DNA from: Pteria penguin
Lineage: Eukaryota > Mollusca > Bivalvia > Pterioida > Pteriidae
Direction of reading: 5' to 3'
Assembly: GCA_035048485.1 (NCBI GenBank)
Contig: CM068583.1
Location: 22,233,341 to 22,297,340 of the forward strand
DNA: 64,000 nucleotides
Shown here: piece after piece, positions 1 through 13,060 of the stretch
How the letters are laid out: every line of letters begins with the position of its first letter
How positions within the stretch are numbered: the first letter of the stretch is position 1
Translations under genes and position numbers: made by a program
Notes under the pieces: generated by a model
What the model was told of the DNA's origin: nothing
The model's database searches: none
The model's input: only the letters and a program-made list of their open reading frames with translations

Positions 1-479
1 TCTAAAAATAAATACCAATTGTCATACTGAATTATATACTTCGTTATTGTCATGCACACTAAAAGGGTAGATGCACTATGTTCATTTGATACTTTTTGTC
101 TTAAAGGTACGATGACAAGTTAGCACAGCACAGTTCCAATGCTTCTACAACTTCCCAATCCCCTCACACCCTGCCTTCTCCCTCATGACCTTTCCCTACA
201 CAATGAGTAAGTACATAGAAATCAGGATAAGAATCCTCGTAATCAAACAAGATGTGCTTATACCTGTGTTATAAAGCTTTTTTATGTTATGACTTAAATA
301 CACCTGAGGTATAATTTGTTCTGGGAGGAAAGTTGTTGTCTTTTTCTCTGACATGAATTGAAGAGCATTGTAAACTTTCCATTTTGATGCACTTTTTTTA
401 ATAAAAAAAATTAGATGACTTATTACAGTTGGTATCTTGTTTGGCTTGCAGTGTAAAGGTATCTGGTTTGAGTTCACTG

Positions 480-1095
480 CTGGCTTATGGCATTAAGGTC
501 AGTAGTTTGAGTTCCATTGGTGGCTTGTGGCATAAAGGTCTGTGGTTTAAGTTTCACTGGTGGCTTGTGGCATAAAGGTCTTTGGTTTAAGTTTCACTGG
601 TGGCTTGTGGCATAAAGGTCTTTGGTTTAAGTTCCACTGGTGGCTTGTGGTATAAAGGTCTGTGGTTTAAGTTCCTTAGGTGGCTTGTGGCATAAAGGTC
701 TTTGGTTTAAGTTCCACTGGTGGCTTGGGGCATAAAGGTCTGTGGTTTAAGTTCCAATGGTAGCTTGTAGCATAAAGGTCTTTGGTTTAAGTTCCACAGG
801 TGGCTTGTAGCAAAAAGGTCTTTGGTTTACGTTCCACTGATGGCTTGTGGTATAAAGGTCTGTGGTTTAAGTTCCACTGGTGGCCTGTGGCATAAAGGTC
901 TTTTATTTAAGTTCACTGGTGGCTTGTGGTGTAAAGAGCTGTGGTTTTGAGTCCTACTGGTGGCTTGTGACATAAAGGTCTGTGGTTTGAGATCACTGGT
1001 GGCTTGCGGGATGGGTGGTTTGTGAGACTGGTGGCTTGTGATATAAAGGTCCATGGTTGAAGTTCCACGGGTAGCTTGTGGGATTGGTGGCTTGC
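480..1095. repeat. 40-bp minisatellite
   Basis: About fifteen imperfect copies of a 40-bp unit built around TGGCTTGTGGCATAAAGGTC followed by a (T/G)TGGTTTAAGTTCCACTGG half. Later copies are truncated or diverged. The array lies upstream of the terminal exon at 1578 and so is probably intronic in that gene. The open frames across it are a consequence of the repeat and are not treated as genes. Confidence 0.85.
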
Positions 1096-1577
1096 AGTGT
1101 AAAAATTTATGATTTGTACTGCATCAGGTAGATACCTTTACCAATACATGAGATATTCTAAATCAGATACCTTCAGAAACTAACAAACAAATTAAGAAAC
1201 AAATTATAGGAAATTATATCTGTTTACCATATAAACAAGTAGTGTTTTGTGTATATTCTGCTGCTACTTTGACCATATAAAAGAGAAATTGAGTTGAAAT
1301 AGCACATGTTAAGGATGATATTCACACCAGTACATAATAAACATGGTTACTCTTCCAGAAACTTTTCTTACTGTGTACATGGAACAATATTTTTGTATTT
1401 ATGAATTCAAATACAGTTTGTTCTTGATATGTTGATCCATAAGGGTTCTTGAACAATTTTGTATGTTGTCACAGTAATGGCATTTTAGTTCTCTGTATTC
1501 AGGTATTTAGTAGTGTGTTCCACTAGTTTAGATCTTTGGTGAATATGAAAATCATCTGCATTTTACTGTTTTTGCAG

Positions 1578-1806
1578 TGTTGAAACAATGCTTGAGCAGA
1601 ATCCTAATTATTTGGAGGAGTCTGATAAAGGTAATGATGAAAAAGATGAAAAGAAGAGAAAGAAGAAAGAAGAGAAAAAAGAGAAGAAAGAAAAGGAAAA
1701 AGAGAAAAAGATAGCAGAAAAGACAAAAAAGTTAGAAGACAAGAAAACAAATGAGAAAACTGAAAAGAAAGGTGTACGAAGATTTTTTAGCATAAGGAAA
1801 AAATAA
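1578..1806 (+). CDS. Terminal exon of an unidentified host gene, Lys/Glu-rich C-terminus
   Basis: The exon follows a good splice acceptor (a T-rich stretch ending TTTTTGCAG) and is open in one frame to a TAA at 1804-1806. It encodes roughly 75 residues: a short acidic start (LEQNPNYLEESDKG), then a long charged Lys/Glu run that looks like a single alpha helix or coiled coil, and a basic end RRFFSIRKK. An AATAAA-like signal begins directly at the stop codon. Upstream exons lie outside the window or in the unassigned left 1.5 kb, so the protein family cannot be told. Low-complexity composition makes homology guesses unsafe. Confidence 0.5.
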
Positions 1807-4800
1807 AAATGCTAAGTAAATTTTTGAGTGTGATGTGACTTCTGTGACCCATATGTAAAATTTGAAAAAGAAATTGTCTAAGTTAGCATTATATACTTAA
1901 TTTTTAATCACCATAAATAATGAAAACATTTTAATGATAATTTTTTTTATTTACATGAAAGATAACATTTTAATGATCATGTCATATCATTTTATCTACC
2001 TTTATGCCTAGCTTTTCTTTTTAAGAGGAAGGAAGGTGCAGGGGATTTGTGTTTATTTAGAACATATTAAACCATATGTTATTTTCAGCAAATTGAAAGA
2101 GAGAAAAATATTTTGTTAATATTTGTTTCATGTTTATTTAAAGAAATTGATATTATATAACGATAAAACTGCTGTTCTTACATAAATGTATGCTGAATAT
2201 GAAAATTATAGTTTGCTTTTAGATTGTTATATGTCCCAACATGTTCAATGGTTTCCTATTATAGGAATACTCATTAAAAAAAATATTGAGTCTCTTTCTG
2301 CAGTTTGAACATCTCTTGTCTTATGAATTCAATTTATTTTGCCCTCAAACACAATTAGGGTTTATGTTAGTTCTGTATGTCCTTTACACACCTTTCTTAA
2401 AGGTAAATTTTGTCTTGGGATGATTGATTGCCATATCCGTAAGAGATTCTTATTGCTTTTATGGAATAGAAAAGTCTAAGTCATGTAGAACTTTTTTTTT
2501 TGTCTTAAGAGTACTATTGAACTTTGTTGCTGTACAGGGAATTTGCCCCATTGTCTAGGTTTAATTTGTAAGACTGTTTATCTTTTAAATTCTTAATTAT
2601 ACAATTATACTTCAAGCAACCATCAGGAAAACAGTTATGAAAAAAAATTATCAGTAACTCTTGCAGAAATATTTAGTTTTGCATATGATCTGTTTCATTT
2701 TGTATACAGATAAAGCTTCAATAGAAATAAGAATATGTTCAATACCTTAATTGTAATGCTGGTATTTTTCTTGCAGTGTATATAGAATATTGACTTTTGT
2801 CTTTTTATTGTGGTCTATATGTTTGTAAATCCTGTACAGTTTATGCTTGGCTCAAATCTGACCCAATTTTCAAATCATACTCATTTTATATTATTCTAAG
2901 ATTTACCCTTCCCACGCTCAGTTCAAGCCCAGTCCCATGTTTACATTTATTGACAGGGCTTCTCCTGTCTGTTGGCTACTCCAGTCTCATGTGTTGATAC
3001 TCAATTGATTACTATTTGATTCTAAATAAATAAATGTTTTGAATGTAAAAGTGACTGACATGGAAAGAAAACTTGTTTTTTAATATTGCAATGTTAATTT
3101 GATTCAAATATGTATGCAATCTTGAAGACTGCTTTGTATGTTGTTTAAATTAGTTCTATTTAGTTTCATATATTTTGAATGGATCCTTCATTTGTTTTTA
3201 AAATTTCTCACTTTACATGATAGACCTTTTATGTATAAAGCAAGAAATAATGTTATTTTCTTTGGGTTTGGACTTCTGGTTATTGTTCATAAGTTGTTTG
3301 AAAGTTCCTTTATGATTTTTAATCTTAATAATTGGTTATAGTTAAGTTGTATTGTACAACTTCTAATTTTTATTACCAGTAAATACATGTTTGCATGTTT
3401 ATTTTCATTTTGTGTGTGTACACGTCCATCATGTAGTTTGCAAAGATAGAAATTGAATATTGAAAAAATGCTTCCTAGTGAAATTGTGTCTTTTGTGCAT
3501 CACATTTTTGAAAATTACACATTTGGCACACCAAGCTTCACACTATAATTCTATATGCTTAGACATGTGATTGGGAAAGGTCTGAACTTCAGCTTTTCTG
3601 TTACCCTCATTATTCAAGAAACATAGTATAGGTATAAATGACCTGCACTTTGCACTAAAACATTTTGCATAATGTAAAATAATCTAAAAAAAATGTAACT
3701 TGCAGTATATTAAGAAATTTCTTTACCCCATTTTATGAGTGATATATCCCATGGCAAACGATAATGTTGAAAAGGATACTGGTACTCAAGCTGTTGCAAT
3801 AGAAATAACAAGAGGACATATTGGTAGTTAGGCATTAACAAGTGTTTAATTATAGGATGAGTTTAATTCTTTGGTTTCTTAATTTTTCCTTTTCATGCAT
3901 TGTTATGGTGCTTGTAAAGCATAGCAGCATGAAAGGATCAGTGTGTACATATGTCTGTCAGTTGGTCACATCTGTTTTAACTGTATTAGCAAGCAACACA
4001 TTTTCCTAGAAAACACCATCCTCAGCTTATCAGAAACATCAGCACATTCTTGTATTCTCTGTATGTTAATCATAACTTAAAATTCCAAAAGCCTATATTT
4101 ACATAAACATTCAAACTTTAAGCTCATCATAGATGTTTGTGTTGAATTCATGCAAGCCTTGATTAGCATTATTCTCATTGTTTCATAGTGAATTTGTGCG
4201 TGTCAGTACATCTGAACTAGATTATGAAGAACCATTTGTGACAGCACTGTAAACTGGGAATCGTCCATATATAAGTATGTATCTGTGTAACTTTCTACAC
4301 TGTAATTTACGCGTGATTGTAAAATGATCTTACAGAAGATATCTGTTGATTAGTTCACTGGATGGTGCTTAACTTTGTTAATTTTGTTTGTTGATCTGTA
4401 ATTGATTATTCTAATAAATAACCAATTGTTTGTATGGGGTTTCATTATTGTATGCTGCACACAGCAAGTACAGGGAGTATGTATGTATGACATTGTCTGT
4501 CTGTCTGTCTGTTTCCATTGAAGCTTCACTGGTTCATTAAACTTATAGATAATGTATGGTTGATATTTCACACATTCATTATCCATGACACAAATTTACT
4601 CCAGCTCAGAGAGAATCTATGATCAAAAGGGATGTTTTGTGCCTAACTTTTCTGTTACATTTATATTGCCACAATGTTTTGATATAAACTTTGACCCAGT
4701 ATTATTCTCTAGGATCACAATAAGCAATGGACAAAATTAGTATTTGCTCCATAAAACTTAAAATAGTTTGCTGTAATATGGATCTGTTGTATTCTTCATA

Positions 4801-4860
4801 CAGTTGTCATTCATAGTATGACTTAGATTTCATTTAATTTAAAAGAATGCTAAAATGCCC
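1807..4860. other. AT-rich 3'UTR and intergenic DNA, no gene seen
   Basis: Strongly AT-rich sequence with several AATAAA-type signals (for example near 3025) and a short (CTGT)n tract near 4497. The open frames here are short, hydrophobic and lack splice or start context. The first part may be the 3'UTR of the preceding exon. I see no supported coding sequence. Confidence 0.5.
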
Positions 4861-4869
4861 CCTTTAGCT

Positions 4870-5390
4870 CCACGGAACGAAAGTCCGGAGGGACAATGTC
4901 ATAGCCCCGGCCTTCTCATTGTCGGCATAGTCTTTTGCGGCATCCGTAGACAAAACTTTTTACCGGTACAGTTTTGATATTCCACATATGGATTCCCCAT
5001 TACCAGGGCTTTCAATTGGTATGATGACTTTTGACCCAATGACCTCGATCTCGGACTTTGACTTTCTTCTTGAAAACTTTAACTTCAGCTATATTTTTTT
5101 AACTGGAAAATATACAGCTGTGGTATTTCACATACATACTCCTCATGGCAAGGGTTTTCAAATGAAAACAATCTTTTTGACCTAGTGACCTTGACATTTG
5201 ACCTACTTTTTAAAAACTATAACTTGGGCTTATTTTATGAACTGGAAAAGGTACAGTTTTGATATTTTATATATGGATTCCTCATGGCCAGGACTTTCAT
5301 TTGGTACCACTACTTTTGACCCAGTGACATTTACCTTTGGCTTTGACCCACTTTTCAAAAATTTCAACCAATGCTTAACAATATGAACTA
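4870..5390. repeat. Interspersed repeat with TTTGACCCAGTGACC units
   Basis: Three diverged direct repeats of roughly 110-150 bp, each carrying a variant of 'CTTTTGACCCAATGACC' and 'GGATTCCCCATGGCCAGGG'. This resembles the low-copy internal repeats of non-autonomous mobile elements. No termini could be defined. Confidence 0.5.
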
Positions 5391-5509
5391 CTTAAGAAGT
5401 TCTCATGCAACTGACTCTTCTGACTGAAAGTTTTAGCCTGAAAAGAAATTTACCTTGTATTTCAATATCTTGATAATATGTTTAGTTTGATTTTTGTAGA
5501 AATCTGTGA

Positions 5510-5511
<2 letters not shown>

Positions 5512-5540
<29 letters not shown>

Positions 5541-6642
5541 AAGCTATTGTGATCAATCACCGTCCATCGTCCGTCGTTAACTTTTCACATTTTCGACTTC
5601 TTCTCCAGAACCACTGAACAGAATTTGATGAAACTTGATAAGCATGTAGTACTCATGGTCCCCTACAAGTGTTGTTGTTTTTCGTCCGGGTTCATCAACC
5701 GGTGGCGCCACCACAGGCAAAAGTAGGTCAAAGAGGGTACCCTCCTTTGACAAACTTCTTCTTCAGACCGGGGGCATACACAGACAAACCGAATGCATAG
5801 GAATGATCTAGAGGGATGTGTGAAGAAGTGTTGTTATTTTTGGTTCCGTTCCGAAATCAAATTTTTGACGTTTTTTTGTACTTGTTAGTTTTAATGCAGA
5901 AAAGAGGTATTTTTTTCTTTTAGTAATCATTGATGCATTAATTTGGTTTAATTTGATCATTTTGATGGTAAGAAATACTACTGCGAAGAAAATTTTTCAA
6001 TATTGTATGTTTTGGATTTTTTATGAATTTTTTAAGACTTTCAAGAAAAAGGGGGGTGGGATAATTGGTGTAAACATTTCACAGTTTGCACTTTTTCTTC
6101 GGAACCACTCGCTGGAATTCAATGAAACTTGGCATGCATCAAATACTCAAGGTCCCCGACAAATGTGGTCATCTTTGTCAGGATCCATGAACAGGTGGCA
6201 CCACCACAGACAAAAGTAGGTCACAGAGGGTACCCACCTTTGACAAACTTCTTATTCAGATCGGGTGCATACAGCGACAAACCGACTGCATAGGAATGAT
6301 TTAGAGGCATATGGGAAGAAGTGTTGATATTTTTTGTTCCATTCCGAAATCAAATTTTTGACGTTTTTTTCATTTTTATTTTGGACTTTGTTATTTTAAT
6401 GCATTAAAGAGTTATTATTTTCTTTTAGTAAACATTGATGCATTCATTTGGTTTCATTTAATCATTTCTATGGTAAGGAATGCTGGTGCAAAGGAATTTT
6501 TTCAATATCTCGATTTTTGAATTTTTTATGAATTTTTTAAGACTTCCAAGAAAAGGGGGGGGGGGACAATTTTTCATATCTTCAACTTAATCATCTAGCT
6601 GTTCAGGTGAGCGATATAGGCCCATTTGGGCCTCTTGTTAAT
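5512..6642. mobile_element. Non-autonomous element with TAGCTCACCTGAGC ends, copy 1
   Basis: The left end reads TTAGCTCACCTGAGC and the right end carries CAGGTGAGCGATATAGG, forming short inverted ends. Inside are two diverged direct repeats of about 480 bp (compare about 5575-5990 with 6065-6510), each containing a 'TTCTCCAGAACCACT' type segment and 'GTAGGTCAAAGAGGGTACCC'. No transposase frame is visible. A second large copy lies at 22.8-24.7 kb and a fragment at 15.4 kb. Confidence 0.6.
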
Positions 6643-7254
6643 CCTCTAGTCATGATGGGCAATATATGAAAAACCTCGTCAACGCCTTAGAAGAAAATCT
6701 TCAGCATTGTAGAATCTAAAACCTTACACAAATTTTAGCCATGGTAAGATGACGAACCCTTTTGATTTTCAAGTCTGAGATATTTTGGTCAATAACTTCT
6801 TTTAGATATTTCTATGAGGTAGGGAAACACAATTTCCTGAATGATCTGCTTCTTACATTCATTGTCTTCGAAAATTAACTCCCATTACCGATGAGCTTTG
6901 TTGTCTTCTGACAACTTTTATTACAAATTTGTGCTTCATGAAAACATAAAATAAATAACTGAATTTTACTGTATATTATTGAAGAGCACGAGCACAAGTG
7001 TAATTTATTTATCGTCAAAACCAAGACTTCAAATTAAAAAAAAATCGTAACCAATGCAAGATTTAAAAAAAGCACGTATTATAATAAGGATTTTACTTGA
7101 ACCTCAAAAATTGTGACGTATATTCACATGGACGACGGGGTCGATTTCGGTATATCGGGTCCTTGCACGTTTGATTATGGCGATCTGGTTTTCAGTTAAA
7201 AGGGCTCTTTATACTTCTCGTGTTCTGTTTCATCATCATTATTTTAATTAAAAT

Positions 7255-7665
7255 CAGAGCCTGTATGTTCAATGGATAAGGTGCACGACTCGTGACTGAG
7301 AGGTCCTAGGTTCAAATTCCGTCGTAAGCAACCCCTGTCTTTTGGATGAGACAGACATCCAGTGGCATGGTAGGCGTGGCACCATTGGCGGATTTAGAGG
7401 GGGTTGAATCCCCCTATGGTCGGACAATTTTTCCAAAACGGGTCATTTCCAACCAATTTGGGGCTGCAATTCCCTCCACTCCCTTTTCTATACCGAATAG
7501 TGCAAAACATTGGTCATGGAAGGCTGCACCCCCCCCCCCCTTTTTTTTAAATTTATAGATCTGCCCACGGGCACGTTAAAGATCCCTCAATGCCTCGGAC
7601 CTGTTCCAAAGCTATAAATTTCTGTGCAATACCTCAAACAGATGCCGTCACCATATATATAAAAT
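7255..7665 (+). mobile_element. tRNA-derived SINE (family A), interrupted by another insertion
   Basis: Box A-like (TTCAATGGATAAGG) and box B-like (GGTTCAAATTCC) promoter segments are followed by the family body ending in GATGCCGTCACCATATA. The body is split by an insertion at about 7382-7570. Related copies are at 49.9 kb (+) and 57.0 kb (-), which share the ATGCCGTCACCATATACGTG tail. Confidence 0.65.
7382..7570. mobile_element. Short inverted-end element nested in the SINE
   Basis: It starts CATTGGCGGATTTAGAGGGGG and ends near AGATCTGCCCA, a weak inverted match. The ends resemble the CAGTGGCGGAT(C/T) elements elsewhere in the window, but the interior differs and includes a C14/T8 run. No coding capacity. 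Confidence 0.45.
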
Positions 7666-8642
7666 AATCATGGAGTGACGTATGTCAGTAATCTATCAAT
7701 ATTAAAAAATTACTAAAATCACACTTGAAATTGTAAATTGAATTTGTGAAAAAAAGTATAATGTTGTACATGTTGTTTCTTTTAAAAAGGACAATTAAAC
7801 AGAAACGCAGGTGCGTTCAATAAAACGAATGACAGTCTGAAACACAATGCAAGGCATCAAGGGACAAGACTGCCCCGCGGGGAGTTCCCTATCCCATCTA
7901 TTTTGGGCAGTCAATGAAACTGCTTTCAAGGAACACGCAAAACCTTGTATATAACCAAAACAAAAGCCACAACTGTCGATTGTCAAACATTTACTTATTT
8001 TTTTACATATTCATAGTACACAACAATAATTGGAATAATAAATATATGGCCAACAGAATCTGAAGATCCTATCATAACAACAAAATAACATGCACCGTCA
8101 CGTTATTTCCCGCACGCTCCATTTTGTAGATATATACAAGATTCGATGCATTTCTCTTTATTTCATGGCGCAGAAAGGAGAAGAATATTTGTTGGAAAAG
8201 TGTCCATTTGAAGAGGATTTGTTTGAAGGGGTTTCGTTTAAAGATTTAGCCCTTGGTATTCTACCGTATCTGTCAATGAAAACATGAAAATTTCAAAATT
8301 TTCTCGGACAGTCTTCCAAAGAAATTTCATAAACGAGCATTAAACCAATTGTTTTATGTACCAAGGATCATGGGAAATGTTCAGAATCTGAATATTAATT
8401 ATCTTACAACAACACCGTAACAAAAGCACAATGATCATAAAAGCAATTTTCATCAGTTATGAAATAGTGATATGGTAATTTATAGAACAATATGATCAAA
8501 TCTGTAGGGGAATTGAAAGGAGGAAACTGATGGTCTCTTTGAAGAAATTATAGGAAAGGTAAAAGAGAATCATAAATGCTCTATCTTAACATACACATAT
8601 ATATGCATGGATGTTAATCATGAAATTTGTGCTCTTACATAC

Positions 8643-8723
8643 TTGTCGTAGTCGAAATCTCCCAGTGCGTTAACACTTTCTGCGCTCCAGCATACACGAG
8701 TGTTTTCATACACGACATCATCT
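8643..8723 (-). CDS. Cytoplasmic-tail exon of receptor gene 1 (Sushi-TM)
   Basis: An 81-nt exon between acceptor TTCGCAG and donor GTATGTAAG, phase 2 in and phase 2 out, which matches the phase of the exon at 10576-11028. It encodes DDVVYENTRVCW... ending DFDYDK, with two tyrosines in acidic context (VVYENT, DFDY) of the kind that can be phosphorylated. This is the last exon I could join with confidence; the 3' end of the gene was not found. Confidence 0.55.
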
Positions 8724-10575
8724 CTGCGAATATAGATATATAGGATTTAACACAAATATTCAGAATAATAGGCCATTGTGACAAGTAGGAACTGGGAGCA
8801 TAATTTCTTAGCGAAATTCAAGTTTCTCCCTCTCCTTTCATCCCACTTCTGAAATGCTTTCTAAGACCAAGAACAAGTACAATATACGAAATGAAAAATC
8901 ATCTAGGAAGAAAAAAGATTAGTAATATACCAAATAAACAAAGAATGTCGATATTTCTACAAAAATAATGAGCATCATTTGTATGTTATGTCTTTATGAC
9001 GCACTGATTTTTAACTGATTTATAACTCATAGTGATTCCAGGTAAACAGCGTTTTTGTCCGGATTGCGCAGAATTCCGTTCTATAGATTGATATGTGTCA
9101 ACATTCTCAAAAAGTTTTTGCATGAAGCAAATTTGAAGTTGAAGGACCGAACAGTTGTTATTTTGCATGTAACATGACTATGATATGTTCTTCTGATTTC
9201 AGTTTTGCTTTTCTAATATTTTCAGTCCGGGAATACTGCTGTTGGCAGATTTTTTTTTATCTCTTGTGATATTTCTGAAAGTCTTTTCGAGAGGGCATTT
9301 CTAAACTATTTCCAATTCTTTTCTGATTTCCTTTGACAATTTGAGAATTTTATCATGTATATAAGTTAAAATCATTCGTTTCATGATATTTTAATTGACA
9401 ATACATGACCTTACAATAAAGGGGTATTAAAATACGAAGTTATAACTAACAAAACTAAAAAAGTTTGAGCTCTAGGAATATAATTGCAATGAAGTAGGGA
9501 AAGAAGAGCCCGGACCGTCAACCTTTAAATCCACCACTGTCCCCGATGTTGCTTGTCTAAACTGAATTATTGCATGTGACCTCTCTCAAGGCCAAGGTCA
9601 AAAAAAAAAAAAAAAAAAACCCCAAAAATTCGTAACCTCATCGTAGCTTCTCATTTTCAAATTTCCTTTATCTAACCATGAACTTAAACGGACGACCAAA
9701 AGTTTGACTGCCACCAGAGAGACAGGTAGACTGACACCGGAGAAAATGATCCCTTCGTGTTGCGTTGCTTTATAGATGAAACAACAAAACATGTACTCCT
9801 ATTATGGACTTAATTCATAAAAGTAACAAACTTTCCTAAATCATAAATTTCATGGGCCACTACTCCTATAGATATTACCAGTAGTATCATTAATTGCCTT
9901 TTGACATCTTGACCCTCAAATATATAAGCATCCTTCCCTTTTAGTAAGTTTTTAAATTACCTCTGTCTAAAAGAACTTGACCTGTAAAATATGTGAAAAA
10001 TGATCAATTTCTGATGAACATTTAATGATATAATAATACATGTATATTAGAATCACCTGCTAACCACTTATTTCAGACTTTTCTATCAGCTGTGACCTTG
10101 ACTTTGAGCTTATTTACCCCCAATCATTAAGGTTCTACCTCTCTTGATAAGTAAGCATATATCAAAATCTGGTTTGAATATGATGAAAGTTACTTAAGTA
10201 ATAATTCAGAAACCAATAATGACAGTCTATTTGCGTCAGCAGTGACCTTGACCTTTGGACCCCAAAATCAGTTGGGTTCTTTCTTTCTTGATTAGTAAGC
10301 ATATATCCAAATTTAGTTTGAATATATTGAAAGGTACTTGAATTATCATCCGGAAACCAATGTGTGACAGAAGGACGGACAAATCAAACATTTAATGCCC
10401 CTTGCTATACCTCGCGGGGGGGGGGGGGGGCATAAAATGGTGAACTGAGTTTTGATGTAGAACAAAATCAACTAAACCTATTTTACATGGCATTTTCGAA
10501 GATTCCAAAAGAAATGTTTGTTCAGTTGGTATTATCGAAAAGTCCCGATAGCCTGCGATTGTCTAAAATACTTAC

Positions 10576-11028
10576 AATTGGTCTATGGCGGAATTCTCAT
10601 CAATAGAACTTTCATAACCGGACACTGGACTTTGCCATTGGTCCTGGGACACTGAATCGACATAATCCCCAGAGATCCGCCCCTGCCACCTATCACTGGA
10701 CGCGGTACTCTGCCACTGATCTTGTGACACAGAATCAACATCGTACCCATGCATTTGTCGCTGCCATCTGTCTCGAGTACTCTCGTCGTCACAAAAAGAG
10801 GGATTTATAAACGTTTCAAAGTTCTGTTCTATGGCATCATTTTGAAAATCTATTATTTGATCTCTGTATCTGTCCATAACGTCGGAATGTTCGTCTGTCG
10901 CGTATGTCGTCTGCATCCTAGCACTGATGGAGTCTGCTTCGGGAACGGTCACATCCCGTCGATACCGCTTGTCGTAAGGAAAATATTCCATCGATGCAAC
11001 CGATACTGTGCCTTTCATATATTCATCT
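10576..11028 (-). CDS. Large cytoplasmic exon of receptor gene 1
   Basis: A 453-nt exon, acceptor TTATTTCAG and donor GTAAGT, entirely open, phase 2 to phase 2. It encodes about 150 hydrophilic residues with several Tyr motifs (DEYMKG, MEYFPYD, SGYESS) and two or three imperfect internal repeats of the type VDSVSQDQWQS. It follows directly on the transmembrane exon in phase and so should be intracellular. No recognised domain is present. The repeat of acidic/Gln/Trp units is the only notable structure. Confidence 0.6.
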
Positions 11029-11540
11029 CTGAAATAAGAAAAAAATCAGTAAATATCTATTTAAAATAGATTATCGTATCACATGACTGGCGTAATTGGC
11101 TTTCTTAAAGTTGGGGGACACAACTTACAACTCTCTACTGAAAATTGATAAGATGAAGTATCAAGTTTTAATGAAGACAGAATATAATAACAAAATAAAT
11201 CGTAGGTCAAATGTAAAGGTCAATCATTATGCCAAATGTTAGAGATTGTCATATTGAATCTATATAATGAAATATATTAATGCCTTATAATTTAATTTCA
11301 GAGGCAAAGCCGTATTATAAAGCCTATTTAATCGTATATTAAGAAATTTCGTTTATACCTCGATGGAAGTAAAAAAAGATGTCATGTGATAATTGGCCAC
11401 GCCAATCGTTAGACGTTCTATGATAAGCCGTTAATTTTGATTGGTTGGCATGGCTATCAATGCGCTAAATTTAAAATTCCTTATTTACAATAAATATTTC
11501 AAATTTCATCAAAACGTTTGTTTATATTAATGGAAATAAT

Positions 11541-11698
11541 TAAATTATAAGGAATGAAATTAATAATTTATTTTTCTATGGAAGTATAGAAGTAAAACCG
11601 ATTTACAACTTTGTATAATCCGCGAAGCGGTACCGGTAAATGGTTTAACTTCTATGCCTACATAGAAAAATAATTTATTGATTTCAATCCTTAAATTA
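11541..11698. mobile_element. MITE-like inverted repeat
   Basis: Imperfect inverted arms of about 55 bp (left arm TTATTTTTCTATGGAAGTAT, right arm the near complement) around a short centre with GCGAAGCGGTACC. No coding capacity. Probably a short non-autonomous DNA transposon in an intron. Confidence 0.6.
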
Positions 11699-11714
11699 GT
11701 TACAGTTCAAAACG

Positions 11715-12310
11715 TATAACCCATGTTTTTGAAGTGTTAGAAAATATGATCAAGGTCAAGGCCACTATATCAAGCGACATGGCACAGAATGAAAGCTCTG
11801 ATCCTGATAATATTGGATACGAAATACGAGAGCCCTACCTCTTCGGGTTATTTAGATGTAGCTCAATTTAAACACTGTTAAAAGTTTTGAAAATAAGGTA
11901 AAAGTCCAAGGTCATAGTCACCAAGTTAAATGTTATGGTCCTAAATGAAAGCTCCGGTCAAGAGGAATATATGTGTGAAATATCAAACCCCATTCCTTAA
12001 GGTTCAAATGATTTTGGCAATATTTTGGAAAACGAGGTTAAGGTCCCTATGTCAGAAGCCATGACTCTAGTCATAAGAAATTTATATGTGAAATATTGAA
12101 GCCTTGTCCCTTGAGGTTTGAAACATATAAAATAAAGTTTTTGTAAAATGGGTCAAAGTTCAAGGTCAAAGTCACGTGGTCAAAAGTAACGAGCCTAAAA
12201 TGAAAGCTCTGGTCACTGGGAATTTATATCTTAATTATCAAAGCCCTCTCCTCAGCGGATATTGCCCAGTTTAAAGTTTTTTCTGCGGACGCCGACGACG
12301 AGACAACGAT
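11715..12310. repeat. Interspersed repeat with diverged tandem units
   Basis: Three or four diverged units of about 140-160 bp with common pieces AAGGTCAAGG, ATGAAAGCTC(T/C)GGTCA and GTGAAATAT(C/T)(A/G)AAGCC. The right end has CTGCGGACGCCGACGACGAG. This is typical of a non-coding mobile element; its termini and class are unresolved. Confidence 0.5.
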
Positions 12311-13023
12311 AGACACATTTCATCCCGGCAGCGAAAAGGGGTGTTTTAGTCTTCTCAAAAATTGTAAGATAAAAAATTGTGATATTATTAATACAAAATC
12401 TTTTTCAATCTTTTGAAATAAGGAGTGTGTTAAAACTTATCTGAATAATCTAAATAGTCATGTTCCCATTATGCTGAGTTATGTTCAGAGTGAAACGCTG
12501 TCATTCTAACGACTTTTAGACAGATGTAATTTTCTTGCATGTTACAGCCGTTATCAAGGTCTACTTTATCATTACAATGTGTCCTTGTCCCTGAAATAGC
12601 TCCATATTTTATATATTTTGTAGTGTGAGGTTACATTACTGATTCATTTCAGAAAATGAATTACTACAGAATCTGACAACCATGACAACGAGCTTTATGT
12701 TGTCCTCCGTTGGTCAAGCTTTCGCGCAATGGCTGTCGTTAACAAATTGCAAGTTCCGGTCCTGTATGCTTGAAATAATGAAGCACATTTAGGAGTTCAG
12801 CAGTCATGTAATGACTTAAGATATCTGACATTGTTTGCTACACTACAATAAAACCTCTCATAAAGCCCACCTGTATCAAGCAGGCAACGTTTCACTTTAA
12901 TTTATTTCCCTTCATTACATAAAATGTTTTGATGTCAAATTATATTTTGTAGGAGTGGTCTATTGTACATTTTTATAGTACATGTATTATATATGATGCA
13001 TCATTAAAATTTGGACTAAAATA

Positions 13024-13060
13024 TATATGTGTGTGTGTGTGTATGTGTGTGTATGTGTAA
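13024..13060. repeat. (TG)n microsatellite
   Basis: An interrupted TG/TATG run after an AT-rich stretch. Short and unremarkable. Confidence 0.8.

Noticed and set aside
827..1054. A minus-strand protein of repeated HKPP units
   Set aside because: It is a translation of the 40-bp minisatellite.
480..1095. A CRISPR array
   Set aside because: Direct 40-bp repeats with no unique spacers, in a eukaryotic genome.
7795..7850. A terminal exon of receptor gene 1 after TGTGTTTCAG
   Set aside because: The acceptor and phase are possible, but the short hydrophobic reading and the lack of a nearby AATAAA give too little support.
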